The notes under the pieces: model-generated
Database searches by the model: none
Told to the model about the DNA's origin: nothing
The model's input: only the letters and a program-made list of their open reading frames with translations
DNA from: Acanthosepion pharaonis
Taxonomy: Eukaryota > Mollusca > Cephalopoda > Sepiida > Sepiidae
DNA: 64,000 nucleotides
NCBI GenBank assembly: GCA_903632075.3
Contig: CAHIKZ030000957.1
Span: 275,001-339,000 of the forward strand
Direction of reading: 5' to 3'
In this document: positions 31,700 to 43,078 of the stretch, one piece after another
Position numbering within the stretch: the first letter of the stretch is position 1
Layout: the number at the start of each line of letters is the position of its first letter
Made by a program: the position numbers and the translations under genes

Positions 31700-31998
31700 A
31701 ATACAATCTAGTACTGATAATAATCATACCATATTCAGTGATAATGCTACCGGTGTTCCCAGACTATATATACCTGGTGAATTATGAAAATCTATTTTCG
31801 ATAGTGTTCAAGCAATATCACACCCAGGAATTAAAATCTCAATGTAAGTTTATCAAAACAAGATTTTTTGGCCTCATATGGACAAGACAATCAAAGAAAT
31901 GTGTAATGAATATCAAATATGCCAGAAAAGCAAAATTCAGAGACATACTAAATCTGCTATTCACTTTATCGGATTGCCTCCTATTAGCTTTAATAAGG
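31700..31998 (+). pseudogene. Gypsy integrase N-terminus
   Basis: HPGIKISM, FWPHMDKTIKEMC, EYQICQKSKIQRHTKS: the HHCC zinc-binding region of integrase. The catalytic core is absent; the LTR-like text starts soon after. Confidence 0.75.
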
Positions 31999-32069
31999 TA
32001 ACTAGATAGATTAAAACAACACGTTGAATCTAAAAGTGATACGCAAATAATACCTGTGTGTGTGTGTGT

Positions 32070-32275
32070 GTTTTTTATACGAAGACTTTTGAATTTTGTT
32101 TGTACTTTTCATATATTTATGTTGATATTTATTTCATTCACTTTAAAAGAGGTCGATGATTCATATCCTGCACAACATATTTGGTGACTACGACAAAAAA
32201 ATAAAAAATAATAATTACATTTTGATAGTCAAATATTCGGCGACTCCGACGAAATAATAATAATTTAATAACAAC
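32070..32275 (+). mobile_element. Extra LTR end / primer-site fragment
   Basis: TTTATACGAAGAC..., TTCACTTTAAAAGAGGTCGATG and ATATTTGGTGACTACGACAA repeat the end of the left LTR and the internal sequence right after it. This junction appears once more than a simple element needs, pointing to a second copy or a rearrangement. Confidence 0.5.
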
Positions 32276-32287
32276 ATTTTTCTATAA

Positions 32288-32291
32288 CAAC

Positions 32292-32322
<31 letters not shown>

Positions 32323-32334
32323 ACATCTACACAC

Positions 32335-32389
<55 letters not shown>

Positions 32390-32390
32390 C
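32288..32390. repeat. (CTAT)n and (CA)n microsatellites
   Basis: CTAT at 32288-32322, CA at 32338-32388. Confidence 0.97.
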
Positions 32391-32627
32391 AAACAAACAC
32401 AAATAAAGAATAATAAAAAAAACAGGCATGTGACCTGACGAGACCCGCACGAGACATCGTTAGGCGGGAAATTCAATCTTTCTCGTTTTGTTCCGTGAAG
32501 TTATAGAAACAGGACGCACACATTTCAGGTTCGTAACAAACTAAACAAATAAGTATAAAATTCATATTGTTTTTGGTACCTAGTCTTTTGCAAATAGATA
32601 CATGCTAATCCTGTATTAAGAATTTCG

Positions 32628-32702
<75 letters not shown>

Positions 32703-32973
32703 AGTGTATATAAATATAAATAAATATATATATGTATAATTATTATAGACACAACACCACCCGTATACATACATATGTCGTATCCAAAACTGCCCACATA
32801 TGTTTATATATGTATGAGTCTCGAGGGACGACCAAGTATGTATATGTGTTTGCATACATCGATGTTTGCGTTAGTACACTGACATAAGTGTCAAAGTTTC
32901 CCCCACCATTTCCACAATAACACCAATACACGCAATCTACATAAACCCAAATTTAAAAAAAAAAAATTAATCA

Positions 32974-33017
32974 GTTTGTCTGACGATCGCTAATGCGTGA
33001 AACCCAGGGTCACAAAC
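32974..33017 (+). ncRNA. Hammerhead ribozyme, best copy in the window
   Basis: GUUUGU (stem I), CUGACGA 32980-32986, U-CGC-UAAU-GCG-U (stem II), GAAA 32999-33002, CCC-A-GGG-U (stem III, closed by A-U), C cleavage site 33011, ACAAAC (stem I). Stem I is 6/6 paired, stems II and III 3 bp each plus the A15.1-U16.1 pair, and every core base fits the consensus. No PLE gene is adjacent. Confidence 0.85.
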
Positions 33018-33034
33018 TCACATCTCTCCAACCA

Positions 33035-33038
<4 letters not shown>

Positions 33039-33092
<54 letters not shown>
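33039..33092. repeat. (TA)n microsatellite
   Basis: About 27 units, 20 bases after the hammerhead. Confidence 0.97.
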
Positions 33093-33094
<2 letters not shown>

Positions 33095-33185
33095 TGTTTT
33101 ATACGAAGTTATTTGTGTTTTATTTGAAATTTGATGTTGTCGTATATTTCATTCACTTTAAATGAGGTCAATGTTTGATAGCCGC

Positions 33186-33770
33186 ACAAACCTATCCTTG
33201 ATATCATTTACTTCACATTGTTCTGGTTTTGTTTATTATGCTGATAGAAATTAAATATTTAACTGTTTTATAAATCGCATCATTATGCTAGTACATAATT
33301 TTTAAATTTATATTTATTTGCACATGTTTTTTAATTTAGGGCCCCTTTAAAAATCATATTAATGTCCGTATAATAGTTTCATCCGGCACTACCGTTTCTG
33401 TTTCTTAAAGTTCATTGAAAGCCCCGCGGTTTTAGCCATGTCCCAAACTAAACGAAGCTTAATAAATATTGCATTGTATTTCAGTGGCTTGAGGCACAAA
33501 TTCAACGTGTCTGTTCCAGAGAGCAACGTCTCCCATTGCAGAAAACGTTCATTGTCTATATTACCTATTAAATGAAATTTTTAAATGGCTTGACAATTAT
33601 TGCGACTAATTCCATGTTCGCTTGAAATTTAATATTTAAACCCGTCTATATTCCGTTCGTTTGAGTGGATCCGCAAATAAAACATGTCTCCCCAGCTATG
33701 GGTTCAACAGTTTTAATATAATAAAACACCATCGTATTACTATTGCTATTTATCTCAATACTTCATTATT
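33186..33770. other. No recognised gene
   Basis: AT-rich spacer. Confidence 0.5.
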
Positions 33771-33774
33771 ACTG

Positions 33775-33891
33775 GTTACGACCATATCATGTTAAAACAC
33801 CAGCTCTCGTGCGTTCGGTGAAGTTAAGCAACGCGGGACCTGGTTAGTACCAAGATGGATAACCGTTTGGGAATATAGATGCTGTAAGTTT
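33775..33891 (+). pseudogene. 5S rRNA-like pseudogene
   Basis: 117 bases that follow eukaryotic 5S rRNA from end to end: TTACGACCATATCA, GAAGTTAAGCAACG (A-box region), GGACCTGGTTAGTAC, then GATGGATAACCG...GGGAATA (C box) and GATGCTGTAAG. Conserved positions are lost (GCAACGCGGG lacks a base; GGATGGGTGACCG is altered), and no T-run terminator follows. Either a 5S pseudogene or the head of a 5S-derived SINE. Confidence 0.8.
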
Positions 33892-34219
33892 GGAAGCTCG
33901 AATGGAGCAAAGGATAAGGAGCGTGGGATTGGAACTAAGTTTCAATTTCAGAAAAGTATGAATACACTACCTCTACAAACAACCATGGGTCAATTTGTAC
34001 GACTTGTATCAGTAAAATAATTATTTCCAAAATATTCATACACACTAAAAAGTATTTTCTGACTTTAAATAACCTTAAAAAGTTGATAAACCGTAAAAAA
34101 CAAATCAATCTTCATTATTCCTATTCCTATTATTGTTGCTTTTTATCCCAACATTCTGGTTCTATACACTATTCATTATTACATTTCATTGTTACTTTTA
34201 TACATTTTGTCAATACACT

Positions 34220-34282
34220 CATCATTATTATTATTAATTTCATTATTATTATTATTATTATTATTATCATTATTATTATTAA
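34220..34282. repeat. (ATT)n microsatellite
   Basis: About 20 units, interrupted once. Confidence 0.95.
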
Positions 34283-35185
34283 TTTTATTTCGCCAGCAAT
34301 TTTATTGCACCTTATTATTGTTACTTTTTATGCTAAGCTTCTGAATCAATATACTCATCATTTTTACTAATATATTTCACGCATGTCAACGTTATTGAAT
34401 TTACATTTACATTTTATTCATTCATTTTTATTAGAGACGACCAAAAGCTATTTCTTATTCCTGGGAATATTTATCTTTCCAAAAAAAATTTCCTTAATCA
34501 TTGGCTGCTGTACCTTGACTTAAGCAATTTAAGTAATTACTTCAATTTAACTTGTGTATAAATTTCCTAATTTGTAAAGCTATTCTCTTGTTTCTGTTAA
34601 ATTTCTGCGTAAATAAAATATACGTAATTTTATTTATACCCACATCAGTTTTTCTTACCGTATTATATTGTCAGTGTAGAAGGCCGACTAAATAATATAA
34701 CAAGGTTTAATCTCTTTGTTCAAATTAAATTAATGCCGTTAATCTGATGCAGGCAAAAAAAAAAAAAAAATAAATAAATAAAAATAAAAATAAATAAATG
34801 ACAACTGTTTTCTTTGTATTGTAACATATTTATATGTTGTAAGCAACTGTTCATATGCACGGACAACTCGCTCGAAAAACCCCGAAACAAAAGCACAATG
34901 ACAATAATTTTTTCACAGTATATTTCTTAGCCCAATACTGCGTTACCGATAGAAATGTGTTTAAAAAGGGAGACCATCTGAAAAAGCCCGTTGATATTTA
35001 CGTAATGAATTTAGAGTGGAATAAACAAGACATTGACGTGCCAAAAGTCATGATATAGCGGTATGTAAAGGTAGTGGTTGGTGGCACCGCCATACCTAGA
35101 TGGTGCATGGGAATGCCCAGATCTATATCAGTTGTAGTCTGCTTATAAGACGTGAATTATCAATGTTCGAACAGGTCATGACACT
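34283..35185. other. No recognised gene
   Basis: AT-rich, with an A-run and (AAAT)n at 34755-34800. A 67-codon frame (34855-35058) shows no domain. Confidence 0.45.
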
Positions 35186-35189
35186 GGAT

Positions 35190-35760
35190 TCCAGACGGAT
35201 GAGATATTCCATCTTGAATTTTATGAGCATTTGTAATACGTCGTGGTACAGTGTCACGTGTGAAGTCAGTATCGCCCATCGTGGTACACTGTCACGGGAA
35301 GGCATTATAGCCCAGCGTACTCAGCGTACTCATCGACCACACGTCCTTAATGATCGCAAACAGAAATGTTTGGCTAGAAATGTCTTCCTTAACTTTCTGC
35401 AGACAGTCTCAAATCACATCGACATTCAAAGTATAGAGAACGAAAAGCGTATGCAGCAGTTCAGATCAGCTTTCTTTAGCTGTCATAGAACAGAAGAGTC
35501 ACCAGGGTGACCCTGTTAATCCCGAGACACTGGAAGTTGCCATTTTGACTCAGAGGAGTGTCAACGTGTGATGTGTGATTAGAGAAGGTTCCAGTTGTCT
35601 CTGGTTGATGATAGGATTCATGTATGGCGCAGATACACATGGGAGCATTAACAATATTTTAAGATGGGGAGGGTTCTGTACTTAAAAATATTAGGGATGA
35701 CTATCTAGACGCCATGTTACGGCATCGCCCCAAAAACCGTGCAGCCATCTAAGTAGAATC
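35190..35760 (+). pseudogene. Tc1-like transposase remnant (weak)
   Basis: Near 35600 one plus frame reads CLWLDDRIHVWRRYTWEH, which fits the block after the second catalytic Asp of Tc1 transposases (LW..DGR..VWRR.GE). The 136-codon frame 35100-35510 upstream is basic and may be the decayed N-terminal half, but I cannot confirm it. Confidence 0.45.
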
Positions 35761-36016
35761 GATGATACGTTGAACTTTTTCCTATTCTCGGGCAACAGAT
35801 GATTCTACACGATATAATGCACCTGTAGCGTGATCTTTGGCAGGTAAGCGTATATTTCTACCAAGAATAGCATTAAAAGAAAACACACACAAACACACAT
35901 ATCTATATCCAAATGTAAAAGAACCCAAAGAATATAAATTCAAACGTTCATAGCATTAATTTAAAAAAGGGCTCAATACACGAAGTAGAGTAATAAATAT
36001 TTATTATAAACTGTTA

Positions 36017-36106
36017 CAATGGTACATGCAAAGACGAGACGTCTTTTCGACGTCGAAACAAATATGTATTTTTGTCTCGGTACTTTGTATGTTCCATAGT
36101 AACAGT

Positions 36107-36157
<51 letters not shown>

Positions 36158-36252
36158 ATTTAAATTAGTTAAAAGTACCATCATCTGCAAAGTCTTTCGA
36201 CGTCGAAACAAATATGTATTTTTGTCTCGGTACTTTGCATGTTCCATAGTAA

Positions 36253-36309
<57 letters not shown>

Positions 36310-36340
36310 TTTAAATTAGTTAAAAGTACCATCATCTGCA
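36017..36340 (+). repeat. Two-copy repeat with a three-way-junction fold
   Basis: TCGACGTCGAAACAAATATG, TTTTTGTCTCGGTACTTTG, GTTCCATAGTAACAGTTTAT, (TA)n and AATTTAAATTAGTTAAAAGT occur twice, ~160 bases apart. In copy 1 hairpins GACGUC/GACGUC and ACAAA/UUUGU lie between GGUACAUGCAAAG and CUUUGUAUGUUCC, with GACGA and GAAA in the joints (see findings). Confidence 0.7.
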
Positions 36341-36388
36341 AAGGTCAAACGGAAAAGCTTGCATCGAGTATATTAGAGGGTCGTCCTA

Positions 36389-36389
36389 T

Positions 36390-36450
<61 letters not shown>
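36389..36450. repeat. (AC)n-(AT)n microsatellite
   Basis: TA target of the following element. Confidence 0.97.
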
Positions 36451-36455
<5 letters not shown>

Positions 36456-36826
36456 TACAGTTCAAAAGCGACCCTCAGAATTAGCATGGGGTGAACTTGA
36501 CAGAAGAGTGGAAAAAGAGCTATTAGAGTCATTGAATAAAAGAATGCATTCAATTATTTAACTTTTACTTTGAGAAACTTTTGCAATAAATGCCAAAAGA
36601 TTGTGCTAATCAAGGATATATTGACGAGAGCAAAATTTAATAGTAAAATGCTTTTTTTCTTTCTTTTTGTCTTAATAAATTTGTATATTAAAAATAATTT
36701 CTCACTTTTTTAAACAATGTATAATATTTTCTCCTTATTTGAAGTACAAAAGGCCCATTTTTTTTGGGGGGGGGGCTAATTTTAAAAATGACCAGGGATC
36801 ACCACAAATTTTTGAACTGTAGTGTC
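36451..36826 (+). mobile_element. Internally deleted Tc1-like element, 376 bp
   Basis: Terminal inverted repeats ACACTACAGTTCAAAA (36452-36467) and its complement (36810-36825), flanked by TA on both sides. Just inside the left end is LAWGELDRRVEKELLESL, the tail of a Tc1 transposase (LWGELDRRV). Non-autonomous. Confidence 0.85.
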
Positions 36827-36839
36827 TATATCATACCAT

Positions 36840-37330
36840 ATATGGCATCAATAGTCAATGCATGGATGAATTCTAGATTTCTAACTGTGCAAGATGGATT
36901 TTGATGGGGAAAATTGTTTGGCAACGACACAGCGAACCAAAATTCTTAGCAGCAGGCCTAGCCATTTATTCAATATAATCGCTCCTCTTCATGTCAGTAG
37001 AAAAAGTAAGACCAAGAAGGTTGTAGAGTATTGCTCTCCTGGAGGTTAGCATCAGTCTTGATGATTGAGGGGAAACATTATTCTATATTAATGCTTAAAA
37101 AATAACAGTTCCGTTTTGGAAGAGTTAAAATTTACAAGCCATTCCTTGCCCAAGTTAACGATTGATTGGAGGCCATTTCCGAGAGCAGCTTTCAGTTTTA
37201 TTTTGTCGGACCAATCGGACTTACTATTAATGAAGTCATAAATAGTTGTGTCGTTTACATTAGTGCCAAGTTGGAAACTGATGGAATCAGGAAGGTCGGC
37301 AGTGGCGTTAGAATACGTTGACAGCACTTC
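36840..37330 (-). pseudogene. LINE (CR1/jockey-like) RT fragment
   Basis: Minus-strand frame 37088-37327 reads NVNDTTIYDFINSKSDWSDK, where the catalytic ADD is mutated (xND), then LGKEWLVNFNSSKTELL. This is the motif C to thumb region. Further on, shifted, come AVSLPNNFP and CTVRNLEFIHAL-like remains. Confidence 0.75.
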
Positions 37331-37334
37331 TGCT

Positions 37335-38030
37335 TCAAAGGATTAGTTCTGGCTATGACAATAAACTCGTAATTTCTGGTTCATATTATTGTAAGGAAAC
37401 ACTGAAACAAAAGATTAGTGGAGAAAATGTTTAATCACATGAGGGACGTGGAATTATAATACAGTAATAACGAATACCGTAGTTCAGTGATGAAATGTTT
37501 ATGACTTATGACTATTCCTATGAGCAGACGTGCTACTCATAGTGAATGGATGAGGCTGTTTTCAGCACTTAGTGTAGACAGGTTCGCTCGTCTTTCTATG
37601 CAACAAAAATGTTTATTCAAATTTAAATCATTAATTGGTAAAATGCCATATTATCCCAATTCTTAACAAATTGAAGTTTTGTAACAAAATTGGAATTGTT
37701 TGAATTTAAATTAGCCTTTTAAAACGTGTTAAATGTTAAATCTAATTTATTAATTTTTGCGAAGCATTTTCTAATTGAACTTTTAATCAAGAGGATGCGA
37801 AACGTTTTTGACTTTTACTGAAGGGTATATCGAGTTGTATAATATTATCTGCACCAAGTGTCTCTTGTAATCAAATAAAAAGATTAAAATACAGAATATT
37901 TCGTGATACAAAATATTTTAATGAAGACAGATTATGGTAAATCTTATTCATTCACGCGATTTAAAAAGAATTTATCGGGTAAAATCATTTGCATTTTACC
38001 TTGTAAAACTCATTAGCAACGTGTTTACGT
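37335..38030. other. No recognised gene
   Basis: AT-rich spacer. Confidence 0.5.
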
Positions 38031-38034
38031 AAAA

Positions 38035-38440
38035 CATAGTCCTTGGTGTGACGATAAACTACATTCAACAGAAATGCTTTTGATCAGGAAATGGGAGGTT
38101 TTGAGGAGCCTGGAACCGCCTCTTAATTGCTGTTGTTCCCTGACTAGGGATTGTAGCAGATGCTAGGATCCACCATCTACGGACAAATAGTGAACGCCCA
38201 AAGAAAACACCATGAAAATATAAAAATACATTTTTTTATAGTAAAATTACCAGCAATACATTTTTTTTAATAAAAACATCACCAACAATACATAATTATA
38301 GGAAAATGACCAGCAATACATTTTATCTGTAGTTGAAGGCATACGATTGCGTTCAAAATATATTTAATTGACAACAGAATTGTGTTCAAATTATTTAGAT
38401 TTCGGCATTAAATGACACATAGAGATTGATATGCCGCTAA
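38035..38440 (+). repeat. Composite repeat family, copy 4 (most complete)
   Basis: GTGTGACGATAAACTACATT, AGGTTTTGAGGAGCCTGGAACC, GCCTCTTAATTGCTGTTGTTCC, core ACCAGCAATACATTTT units, GTTCAAAATATATTTAATTG, and the right end CGGCATTAAATG...GATATGCCGCTAAAC. Then it passes into (CCAA)n. Confidence 0.85.
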
Positions 38441-38825
38441 ACAAAACCAACCAACCAACCAATCACCCAATCAAGCAACCAATCAATCAAACAATAAATT
38501 AACCAATCAAACAATCTAACAACCAATCAACCAACCAACAAATCAACCAACCAGCCAAACAAACAACCGATCAACCAACCAACCAATCAAGCAATCAAAC
38601 AACCGATCAACCATCCAACCAATCAAGCAAACTATCAACCAATCAACCAATCGACCAACCAACAAATCAACTAACCAAACAAACAACCAACCGATAAACC
38701 ATCCAACCAATCAAGCAAAAAATCAACCAACCAACCAACCAACCAACCAACCAACCAACCAACCAACCAACCAACCAACCAGCCAGCCAACCAACCAACC
38801 AACCAGCAAAACTAACCAACAAACC
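38440..38825. repeat. (AACC)n-derived low-complexity array
   Basis: AACCAACCAATCAA-type text over 380 bases, with a pure AACC run at 38720-38780. Apparently expanded from the A/C-rich tail that follows the right end of the composite repeat. Confidence 0.9.
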
Positions 38826-38829
38826 GGCA

Positions 38830-40030
38830 TAAACTTTTTCATGAAATTAATCCAAATAATATCCTACAATTTCTTAAATTAAACTCTGTTCTAAAATATA
38901 ACGAAAATACAACATAAAATACACATATCATCTCTAGTAATTATGTTCACACAAACACGTATATGCACAAAAGTTGAGTATCATCTACCATGTATTGAAT
39001 TGTGAAAGTAGAATAACAAATCACATTTTTATTACTTCAAAGCTCCCAATGAAATTAAATTTTGGCATTAATTGGCCCATAAGGTGTTGATATGCCGTTA
39101 AACAAATGAACCAACTAAAGGTATTACAAATAATAACCTGTCAGTCACATCTTCCTTTAATGACAAACTTTTTCTTAATATTCAATGGATTCGATAGTTA
39201 AATCATTTACAGTGAATTTATCCAGTGAGACCATTCGCATTGTTTTTTTTTGTAGTAAAATCATCAGCAATGTCTTTATCCCCAATTCTGTCTGTAACGC
39301 ATTTATCAATTGCTGACCAATTTTCATTAATTTCGAAAGAAATTAATGAAAATTGGTCTTTCATTTAATTTTCTTTTTGTAATATCATTTACAATGCGAC
39401 CTATATAAAAATGACGTGCAATATTCTTTCATGTTGTAAAATAATTAAAAAAAGATAATTTCACTTCAATCAAAGCAATAAAGCCACTAAGATGCAAGGA
39501 ATGATGGAGTTTCAAAAAATATAGGAAAAGATAAGCGTTATTAAGGAAAGAGAACCCCCCAAAATTGGAAATTAAGAACACAAAAGATAAAAATTGTTAC
39601 TTCATTTAAGCTTCTGAAAATCAAAGTTGACTGGAAAGTTTCTTGGTAAAATTTTAAGTCTTCAGAGGTTGTGGTTTTAAACGGTATTTCCATGTTCTTT
39701 CTTTGCAATTTGTTTCGAATCTTTTTCAATCAACTTATTACTCCGTTTTGTACATGATCGTATTCATGAACTGAACGTTCTTTTACAGACGGCCGTCATG
39801 AAATTTTGCTTTTCTTTACGTCTTTCATTTTTTTTTCAGCTGTAGACTTTTCTTCCGGTTTTTATTTTTTTTTAAATTAAATTTTTCTTCGAAATTAATT
39901 TTAAATTTTTTATGGTTTATATAGAAGTTGCTATGTTATATTATTAATTAAATTGTAATATTTATTAATTTTATTACTAATTAATTTAATGTATTTATTT
40001 AATATTTTTAATTAATATTTTAATTGGTTT
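38830..40030. other. AT-rich, no gene
   Basis: Only feature seen is an isolated hairpin-ended motif at 39045-39110 (GGCATTAATT...GATATGCCGTTAAAC) and an inverted ATTAATGAAAATTGGTC pair near 39325-39355. Confidence 0.5.
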
Positions 40031-40034
40031 ATTA

Positions 40035-41065
40035 TGCTATATTATTAGTAAAGTAACAAAGCGAATATTTGTTAATATGTCAGCATATAAACGCATTATT
40101 TCATTCATCTTATTTAATATTTTAATTTCATTATTAAAAGTTAGTATTGATAATTTTTCTTCTATACAGTTTGCAGTTCCTATTGGTAATATTATATGTG
40201 GATACTTTATATGATTTCCCATTTAACTATTGTAGGTATATTATTTCTTTTTGACTTCATTCATATTTTGATAATGCTGTGCTATTTGAATATTTATCTA
40301 TTTTAAATGACATCCTATGATTAATAAATCTTTCTTTAAAAGTGGTTTCGGCTGCTCCTATGTAAATCTTTTCTTCTGTCTTGCTATTATTTGAAACAGT
40401 TTCTTTATATATCAAAACATTAAACATTTATTATTAACTGGCCATTATTTTTTATTTCGACAATTACAGTTATTATTATTGGTATTTTGAGGATGTGTTA
40501 TTATAATTGCTATTTTTAATTAATATTTTTTTATTATGTTTATTTATTGTTTTCTCCATATTGTTAATGCAACTATAACTGATTTTTATTGTATTTTTGT
40601 TAAAGATTTTTGATAGTTTACTATTTTTAGGGAAGTGTTTTTTAATTAATTTAAAGAATATCTTTCCTATTTTTGCGTTTATTATATTATTATAAGGAGG
40701 GTTAAACCAGATTATGTTTTTTTTTCTTTGTTTTCATGTGTGTTGTCTTTAGTTATGTTTTCTAATTTAATCGAATAACCACTTTTACTTAATTATGATT
40801 CATATATTTTTTATTTTCATTAAATATTTTTATATTGCTAGAATTAGTTGCAATTCTTTTGTTAAGAGATATTGGTATATGTTTTTTGTTTATATATATT
40901 GGATTATTATTTACTTTCCTATATGGTTTGTATGTATTATTATTTAAATTGAATGTTATGTCAAGAAAATTTACTATTTTTAGGTTAGATTTTATGTCTA
41001 TCTTAAATCCTAATTTATTAAATATTTCTTTTCTTTGTTTTCTTATATATATATATATGAAATGT
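40035..41065 (-). pseudogene. PLE E remnant (YRDD lineage)
   Basis: Minus strand: LGFKIDIKSNLKIVNFLDIT then FNLNNNTYKPYRK (41030-40900), then, in other frames, IWFNPPYN, KKHFPKNSKLSKIFNKNTIK and SYSCINNMEKTINKHNKK. This closely follows the order in PLE F and H. The endonuclease part (40700-40035) has decayed beyond reading. Right end at (TA)n/(CA)n. Confidence 0.78.
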
Positions 41066-41090
41066 GCATGAAAGAATGATTGCTGCCTAA

Positions 41091-41093
<3 letters not shown>

Positions 41094-41165
<72 letters not shown>
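41094..41165. repeat. (AC)n-(AT)n microsatellite
   Basis: AC 41094-41149, then AT. Confidence 0.97.
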
Positions 41166-41166
41166 G

Positions 41167-41709
41167 GGTGTCCCCCCAAAATTGACAACATTTTAAAAGT
41201 AATTATCTTGAAAACTACTAAGTCTAGCTCAATGAAATTGAACCGTTTATTTGTTGAACATCATAAGTTCATTCTGGGACTGATTTCATAATTGTTCAAT
41301 ATGTGCACCGCCTGTGACATGGCACATATCAAGTCAGTAGTTAAGCTCTTGCCAAACAGGCTGTAGCATATCTCTGGTAACATTATCCAGTGCGGAAGTG
41401 ATTCCCTGCTTGAATTCATCAAGGCTAAAAGAAACAGGGGGGCATAGTTCAGTTCATTCACATATCCCCATAAAAAGAATTCACACAGCAACAGGTTTTG
41501 TGACCGTGACAGCTATTTCATCAAAAAACTGTTTTCATCTCCGCCACGCTTGATCCATCTCTTTGGCAGATTCTCATTCATATGAGCACATACTGTCGTC
41601 TTTCATTAAATATACAATCTGTTTCTATACATTCTGTGAAAATTTGAGGTTATTTGAACAAGAATTGTCAAAATTATTAGCCTGCGAAATGATGTCAAAT
41701 CTTTTGGGA

Positions 41710-41717
<8 letters not shown>
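41167..41717 (-). mobile_element. Tc/mariner-superfamily element, truncated
   Basis: Ends GGGTGTCCCCCCAAAATTGAC (left, 41167) and, on the minus strand at 41717, GATGTCCCAAAAGATTTGAC are imperfect inverted repeats; TA lies on both sides. The minus-strand frame 41261-41491 begins LCEFFLWGYV and ends in a stop, resembling the FLWGYVKDxVY C-terminal block of this superfamily. The catalytic core is missing. Confidence 0.65.

Positions 41718-41751
<34 letters not shown>
41715..41751. repeat. (TA)n microsatellite
   Basis: About 18 units. Confidence 0.97.
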
Positions 41752-42034
41752 CTTCATTTAGTATGACACAAAGTCTCAAATATGGGTTAATCAATGATTA
41801 TTTTATTATCGTAGTAAGTGTATACAGAATTACTTTACTGATTATTATTCCACGGTGTAACATCCAGGCATTTATTAAGCGTAAATTAGCTGGGCACAAA
41901 GTTTTAGTGAAGTGGTTGACCACGTTTTCTTTTATAGGGCATGTCTTTTTAGGATTTGAGTGGTCATGACTCTCTATAGCATGTTTTGCTCTAAGCAACG
42001 TTATCTCTTATTGTTATTTGACACATTCCGACAC

Positions 42035-42190
42035 ATTCGGTAAGTATGTTAATCGCTTTTTCTTCACTTTCCCCACTGGTCATGTGAGTGTTAAATTCTC
42101 TATACCTTCTTTCCTCCTGATTATGTGTTCCCGGAAATTTCTGTTGTTAGTTTTATTTTTTTTGGAGATTCTATCTTCCTTGTGATCTTC
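42035..42190 (-). pseudogene. RTE-like LINE tail fragment
   Basis: Minus strand reads NQQKFPGTHNQEERRYREF / THMTSGESEEKAINIL-like text, a decayed version of RQLKFLGHI.RKEG.ENL.LTG. Confidence 0.45.
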
Positions 42191-42390
42191 CGACTTCCGC
42201 AGAAAGGATTGCTACTTTATAGTAGTAGAATTTTGAGCAAATAATTTTTTTTTGGATTTGGAGATTCATTTTTCGCCGAAGGAAAATAACGAAGATAGGC
42301 CTCTGATTGGTCGAAGGGAAGAAACTTCGAGATAGATTGAATTAGATACTTTTGGTGCGTGTGTAATTAATCTTAAAAGACAAAAGAAAG

Positions 42391-42660
42391 TGTTGAAGCT
42401 TGAATAAGCATGGAATAATAATAATACAACACAAAATGTACGTAACAAAATGTATTGAAACAATGAAAAAAGGTACACAATATTTACAGGTAGTTTTGGT
42501 ATATTCTTGGGAAGACTGTTCCTGCAGAATGGGTTGACTAAGTCGCAGTCGGGCAGAGTCTCTGGATTCGATCTCTTAATCTTCCGTCGTCTTCCGGTAC
42601 CAACCCATATTTATATGGTCGGTACTCCACTTATGTAAATTAGGTGTATCATACACAACA
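42391..42660 (-). mobile_element. Solo LTR, 270 bp, with 5-bp target duplication
   Basis: Plus-strand ends TGTTGAAGC and ATACACAACA, flanked by perfect GAAAG (42386-42390 and 42661-42665). On the minus strand CCATATAAATATGG (plus 42606-42619) is a TATA box inside a CC(A/T)GG palindrome, so transcription would run minus. Same TGTT/AACA ends and size class as the LTR at 1582, but different sequence. Confidence 0.78.
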
Positions 42661-42826
42661 GAAAGGTTTACGAATGTATTCAAGAGCGCACACGGTTTGA
42701 GAGATTAATGACAGCCAAGCGCACACTGGTCGGTCGGTACTCGGGATGTGGGAGAAAAGGACAATGTCGTTTTTTAAACGGTGAGCTTAATATATCTGTG
42801 CGCGCGCCAGCGTGTTTGTGTGTGTG

Positions 42827-42828
<2 letters not shown>

Positions 42829-42873
<45 letters not shown>
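42829..42873. repeat. (GA)n microsatellite
   Basis: About 21 units. Confidence 0.97.
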
Positions 42874-42874
<1 letters not shown>

Positions 42875-42967
42875 TACAATTGTTGAAGGGCGTTTTGTTG
42901 ATTTATGAGGGTCCGATGTTTTTCTCATTTCGCCAGGAAGAATAAAAAAAAAACAAGTTAAACTGGA

Positions 42968-43078
42968 AAATTAATGCAATATATCAAATCTGCCAAGGAC
43001 TCATTTACGTGCGAATACCCTTGTGAAAGGTACGAATGCATTTCTTCTAACCCCAGCTATGGATTAAATAGTAAGAGA
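42968..43078 (+). mobile_element. SINE fragment
   Basis: CATTTACGTGCGAATACCCTTGTGAAAGG and CCCCAGCTATGGATTAAATAG match the middle of the SINE at 30341. The tRNA head is missing. Confidence 0.65.

Larger units (their letters stand above)
32410..33185 (+). mobile_element. Right LTR of decayed Gypsy element, with insertion
   Basis: Same landmarks as the left LTR, but between its (TA)n tract (32631-32698) and its TTTATACGAAG end (33098) lie ~400 extra bases that contain the hammerhead at 32974 and end in another (TA)n. The extra DNA looks inserted into the microsatellite. Confidence 0.6.

Noticed and set aside
34855..35058. 67-codon plus ORF as a small gene
   Set aside because: No recognised domain and no support from flanking signals.
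38440..38825. AACC repeats as possible telomere-like DNA
   Set aside because: The unit is AACC with AATC variants, not TTAGGG-type, and it grows out of the tail of a dispersed repeat.
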